Shown here one piece after another: positions 61,222-64,000 of a DNA stretch of 64,000 nt. Every line of letters starts with the position of its first letter. Within the stretch, counting starts at the first letter, position 1. The notes beneath the pieces are model-generated. The model saw only the letters and a program-made list of their open reading frames with translations. It did no database searches and was not told where the DNA came from. The stretch covers positions 186,001 to 250,000 of the forward strand of contig NZ_LZRD01000010.1 in NCBI RefSeq assembly GCF_001687325.1. The letters are read 5' to 3'. A program made the position numbers and the translations under genes. Origin of the DNA: Streptomyces sp. PTY087I2. Lineage in GTDB: Bacteria > Actinomycetota > Actinomycetes > Streptomycetales > Streptomycetaceae.

Positions 61222-61905
61222 ATGGCAGTGAGCGGCAGGAAGAAGAGCGGCACGGGTGTGACGGCGGCACGGCGGCCGGAGGTGCGGCTGCCCCCGCTCG
61301 TTCCGTACGACGGGGACGGCCTGGAGCCGGACGGGGACTACGACGGAGTGCGGTTCGACGGGGTGGACCTGACGGACGCCTCGGGCCGGGGAGCCCGGTT
61401 CATGGACTGCGCGCTGGACGGCTGCGCCCTGGACCGGGCGGAGCTGGCGCGGGCCCGCTTCATCGACGCGGTGCTGACGGGCGTACGGGGCGTGGGCACG
61501 GACCTCGCGGAGGCGTCGCTGCGGGATGTGGAGGTGGTGGACGCCCGGCTGGGCGGGGTGCAGCTGCACGGGGCGGTGCTGGAGCGGGTGGTGGTGCGCG
61601 GCGGCAAGATCGACTACCTGAATCTGCGCGAGGCCCGGCTGAAGGACGTGGTCTTCGAGGGCTGTGTGCTCGCCGAGCCGGACTTCGGCGGTGCGTATCT
61701 GGTGCGGGTGGAGTTCCGGGACTGCGTGCTGAAGCGGGCGGACTTCAGCGGCGCCCGGATGGAGTCGGTGGACCTGCGCGCGGTGGCCGAGCTGGACATC
61801 GCCCGGGGCGTGGACCGGCTGGCGGGCGCGGTGATCAGCCCGGCGCAGCTGATGGAGCTGGCCCCGGCGTTCGCGGCGCAGATCGGGGTGCGGGTGGAGG
61901 TGTGA
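61222..61905 (+). CDS. Pentapeptide-repeat protein
   Basis: A 227-residue protein. Residues about 50-200 consist of A(D/N)LxX-type five-residue repeats: VDLTDASGRGARFMDCALDG, LDRAELARARF and LKRADFSGARMESVDL. These form a right-handed beta-helix. Some such proteins mimic DNA and protect gyrase from quinolones, but most have unknown roles, and no partner is seen here. ATG 61222 is preferred because a G-rich ribosome site precedes it; ATG 61213 is possible. Confidence 0.85.
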   Translation: MAVSGRKKSGTGVTAARRPEVRLPPLVPYDGDGLEPDGDYDGVRFDGVDLTDASGRGARFMDCALDGCALDRAELARARFIDAVLTGVRGVGTDLAEASLRDVEVVDARLGGVQLHGAVLERVVVRGGKIDYLNLREARLKDVVFEGCVLAEPDFGGAYLVRVEFRDCVLKRADFSGARMESVDLRAVAELDIARGVDRLAGAVISPAQLMELAPAFAAQIGVRVEV

Positions 61906-61974
61906 GGGCGGCCGTCCTCCACGGCCTCGGATATGAGAGGAAGCGGGTGTGGGGTGCCTCGGGGCCCGGGTGAC

Positions 61975-62472
61975 TCACATGCGGGGGAAGCGGGCCTGGA
62001 GGTCCCAGATCACGGGGTTGTCGGCGAGGCCGTCGTGCAGGTCGGCCAGGTCGGCGATCAGGTCGTGCAGGAAGTCGCGGGCCTCGCGGCGCAGCAGGGA
62101 GTGGCTGAAGGTGAGCGGCGGCTCGTCGCCGGGCATCCAGTCCGCCTCGACGTCGACCCAGCCGAAGCGCCGCTCGAAGATCATGACGTCCGAGGACTCG
62201 GTGAAGTCCAGCTCCGCGTACTGCCGCCGGTGCGAGCGGTTGCCGCGCGGGTCCTGGTCGATCCGCTCGACGATGTCGCACAGCGCCCAGGCGAAGTCGA
62301 GCACCGGTACCCATCCCCAGGCTGTGGACAGCTCGCGGTCCGCCTTCGTGTCCGCGAGGTAGACGTCGCCGGAGAACAGATCGTGCCGCAGCGCCCGGAC
62401 GTCCGCGCGTCGGTAGTCGGTCTGCGGGGGATCGGGGAAGCGACGGGAGAGGGAGTAGCCGATGTCGAGCAC
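61975..62472 (-). CDS. Conserved-looking hypothetical protein
   Basis: A 165-residue soluble protein rich in acidic and aromatic residues. It begins MLDIGYSLSRRFPDPPQTDY and includes STAWGWVPVLDFAWALCDI, WVDVEADWMPGDEPPLTFSHS and FLHDLIADLADLHDGLADN. It has no membrane segment. It resembles small immunity-like or DUF proteins common in Streptomyces, but I cannot name the family. It is convergent with the pentapeptide-repeat gene and precedes a tandem-repeat region. Confidence 0.65.
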   Translation of the reverse strand: MLDIGYSLSRRFPDPPQTDYRRADVRALRHDLFSGDVYLADTKADRELSTAWGWVPVLDFAWALCDIVERIDQDPRGNRSHRRQYAELDFTESSDVMIFERRFGWVDVEADWMPGDEPPLTFSHSLLRREARDFLHDLIADLADLHDGLADNPVIWDLQARFPRM

Positions 62473-62489
62473 GGATCGATGGTGTCATG

Positions 62490-62665
62490 CCGGGTGACCC
62501 CGGCGGCCCCGGTGGCTCGGTGGCCCCTTCACCCGCCGGACGCGGTGGCCTGGTGACCCGGTGACCCGCCGGCTTCGTGACCCGGTGGCCTCGGCGGGCC
62601 CGGCGGCCCGGTGGCCTCGGTGGCCTCGGTGGCCCGGTGGCCCGGTGGCCCTATGACCCGGTGGG
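62490..62665. repeat. Degenerate tandem repeat of a GGTGGCC-type unit
   Basis: About 175 bases are filled with variants of CGGTGGCCT, CGGTGGCCC and CGGTGACCC, closely packed from 62580 to 62656. It lies between two genes, with no conserved spacers, so it is not a CRISPR array. It is probably a simple GC-rich tandem repeat that varies in copy number. Confidence 0.75.
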
Positions 62666-62694
62666 TTCCTCGCCGGCCGCCCGGTCGGCCGGGG

Positions 62695-63540
62695 TCAGGG
62701 GCGCCACCAGGGCTCGCGTACGTACAGACTCTCCTCGCCCGTGCACCCCTGGCCGTTGGAGATCTCGCGGGCGTCCAGGTTCCAGCCCACCACGCCGTTG
62801 CCCTTGCGGCTCAGCTCGATCAGGCGGGCGCGTTCGGTCCGGGCGCCGTCGGTGACCTCGCAGCGGACGATCGAGGTCCAGGCCTGTCCGTCCAGCGCCG
62901 AGACGAACGCAAGGACCGGGAGCGCGACGGCGGTCAGCCCGAGGGCCACCCACTGCTCGAAGGCCGCGGCCCGGCGCAGCCACGGGGGCGGCCGGTGGCC
63001 GTCGTGGTGTGGTCCGCCCTCCGGGCCGGGGTGCGGGCCGCCCGCAGCGACGGGGTGTGCGCCGCTCTTCGCGCGGTGTCCGTGGGTCCGCCGTCGGCCG
63101 GTGAGGTACTCCACGACGACGCCCTTGCGCAGCACGTACGCGGCGAGCCCGGTGCCCAGACCCCACCAGGGCCCGAAGAAGCACGCGTCGACCACACCCA
63201 TCGCGACCGGGTTCGCGAGGGTCAGCGCCGTCCGCTGGAGCACCCGCAGGAAGCCGCCGCCCCTCGGGACCGCGCCGCGCGCCGCGAACAGCGCGAACAC
63301 CACCCGGGAGACGACGACGGCCAGGACGGAGGCGAGCAGGGGATCGGTGAGCACCATGCCGATCAGGACGTCCGGCCAGTTCGCGGGCTCCATGCCGACG
63401 AACACGTCCCGGGCCGCGCCGCCGCCCCCGACGGTGTACGCGACCTTCGCCACCGGGACCGCGAGGAGCAGCGCGAGCAGGACCGTGTGGCCCGGCCCGC
63501 CCTTGAGGTCGGCGGACCGGGGCGGAGCGTCCTCGGCCAT
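62695..63540 (-). CDS. Hypothetical membrane protein
   Basis: A 281-residue protein with about five hydrophobic segments (VLLALLLAVPVAKVAYTVGG, DPLLASVLAVVVSRVVFALF, an AMGVVDACFFGPWWGLGTGL stretch, then VALGLTAVALPVLAFVSAL near 205-225). A His/Gly-rich cytoplasmic loop (about 150-190) separates them. A short C-terminal extracytoplasmic domain contains two Cys (RCEVTDG and GQGCTGEE). Start ATG 63540; a longer frame to 63609 lacks a ribosome site. Family not recognised. Confidence 0.65.
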   Translation of the reverse strand: MAEDAPPRSADLKGGPGHTVLLALLLAVPVAKVAYTVGGGGAARDVFVGMEPANWPDVLIGMVLTDPLLASVLAVVVSRVVFALFAARGAVPRGGGFLRVLQRTALTLANPVAMGVVDACFFGPWWGLGTGLAAYVLRKGVVVEYLTGRRRTHGHRAKSGAHPVAAGGPHPGPEGGPHHDGHRPPPWLRRAAAFEQWVALGLTAVALPVLAFVSALDGQAWTSIVRCEVTDGARTERARLIELSRKGNGVVGWNLDAREISNGQGCTGEESLYVREPWWRP

Positions 63541-63651
63541 GGGCGTTCCCCGCTTCCGTTCGGGTCCGCTCCCAGCTTCCGCCGGGTGCCCCGCACCTGC
63601 CAGCAGCACTGCTCCACCCGGGGGCGCGGCCGGGACCGCCCGGGGCCCTCG

Positions 63652-64000
63652 TCAGGGCAGCAGCCGCTGTTCCTTCGCCACCGACACCGCGCCCGCGCGG
63701 GTGTCGACGCCGAGCTTGTCGTAGATGCGGCCCAGGTGGGTCTTGACCGTGGCCTCGCTGATGAACAGGGCGCGGGCGATGTCCCGGTTGCCGAGGCCCT
63801 GGGAGAGCTGGGCCAGGATGTCGCGTTCGCGGTCGGTGAGGCTGGGGCGGGGGCTGCGCATCCGGGCCATCACCCGGCTGGCGACGGGGGCCGAGAGCGT
63901 GGTGCGGCCCTGGGCGGCGGACCGGATCGCGGCGAACAGTTCCTCCGGGCGCTCCGCCTTCAGCAGATAGCCGGTGGCCCCCGCCTCGATGGCCCGGGTG
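63652..64000 (-). CDS. LuxR/NarL-type response regulator, C-terminal part
   Basis: A partial gene running off the right edge, with 115 C-terminal residues visible. The end of a receiver domain (AIEAGATGYLLKAERPEELFAAI) carries the conserved Lys. The LuxR helix-turn-helix follows (SLTDRERDILAQLSQGLGN, then RDIARALFISEATVKTHLGRIYDKL) and the protein ends KEQRLLP. This is a NarL-type two-component regulator. Its kinase is probably encoded just outside the window to the right. Confidence 0.9.
   Translation of the reverse strand, partial: TRAIEAGATGYLLKAERPEELFAAIRSAAQGRTTLSAPVASRVMARMRSPRPSLTDRERDILAQLSQGLGNRDIARALFISEATVKTHLGRIYDKLGVDTRAGAVSVAKEQRLLP

Noticed and set aside
62490..62665. CRISPR array
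   Set aside because: Units are 9 bases, degenerate and contiguous, with no unique spacers and no cas genes in the window.

Overview
The window looks like Streptomyces (or a close actinomycete). Its coding sequence is very GC-rich, GTG starts and ATGA start/stop overlaps are common, and it carries typical Streptomyces families: SCO6880-type conjugation proteins, KdpF microproteins, a LAxTG surface protein, DUF4097/DrrAB-like transporters and an AurF-type oxygenase. All calls come from reading the sequence; no database search was run.

A tRNA fragment splits the window in two. At 35975-36017 lies the 3' part of a tRNA-Thr(UGU) gene, from the anticodon loop to the acceptor end. It has no D-arm, and the native-looking terminator follows on its right. 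This is the expected right attachment site of an element integrated into a tRNA-Thr gene. Bases 1-35974 therefore look like an integrated, mosaic element or accessory island. Bases 36018-64000 look like ordinary chromosome.

Accessory side, left to right. (a) 1-1761: the 5' part of a group II intron with the N-terminus of its reverse transcriptase/maturase, inserted in the sense direction into an IS5-family transposase gene; the exon-binding sites can be paired by eye with the flanking exon. (b) 1960-10427: a long minus-strand operon for a type IV-like conjugation apparatus (VirB4-like ATPase, SCO6880-family protein, VirB6/TrbL-like membrane protein, VirB8-like protein, small VirB2-like protein, secreted NlpC/P60 cell-wall hydrolase and three small unknowns). 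(c) 10988-12775: a beta-class DNA methyltransferase convergent with a PD-(D/E)xK/DUF5655-type nuclease. (d) 13493-23826: a potassium block with kdpFABC, kdpE and kdpD on the plus strand, preceded by a 27-residue membrane peptide. On the minus strand are trkA and trkH, headed by a second, orphan KdpF-like peptide. (e) 24158-25162: padR plus two DUF1048 genes. (f) 25713-29038: a TetR regulator with an ABC exporter. (g) 29716-34720: a TIR protein, a TIR-NB-ARC (NLR-like) protein, a membrane protein sharing the NLR protein's C-terminal domain, and a helical/coiled-coil membrane protein. This is my candidate for an undescribed immune or conflict system. (h) 34801-35571: a family 2 glycosyltransferase containing a G10 tract.

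Chromosomal side: an ArsR-type regulator; an FHA/Ser-Thr kinase pair; a ribbon-helix-helix regulator with repeated operator-like sites ahead of DUF4097-ABC ATPase-ABC permease; a PAS protein with a degenerate kinase core; a two-component system; a LAxTG-anchored choice-of-anchor-A surface protein; a peptidoglycan-binding membrane protein; a diiron oxygenase with its ferredoxin/FAD reductase behind a perfect inverted repeat; a MarR/MFS divergent pair; a run of metabolic genes (FAD oxidase, phosphotransferase, quinone-oxidoreductase-like, phytoene-desaturase-like); a pentapeptide-repeat protein; unknowns; and a LuxR-type response regulator cut by the right edge.
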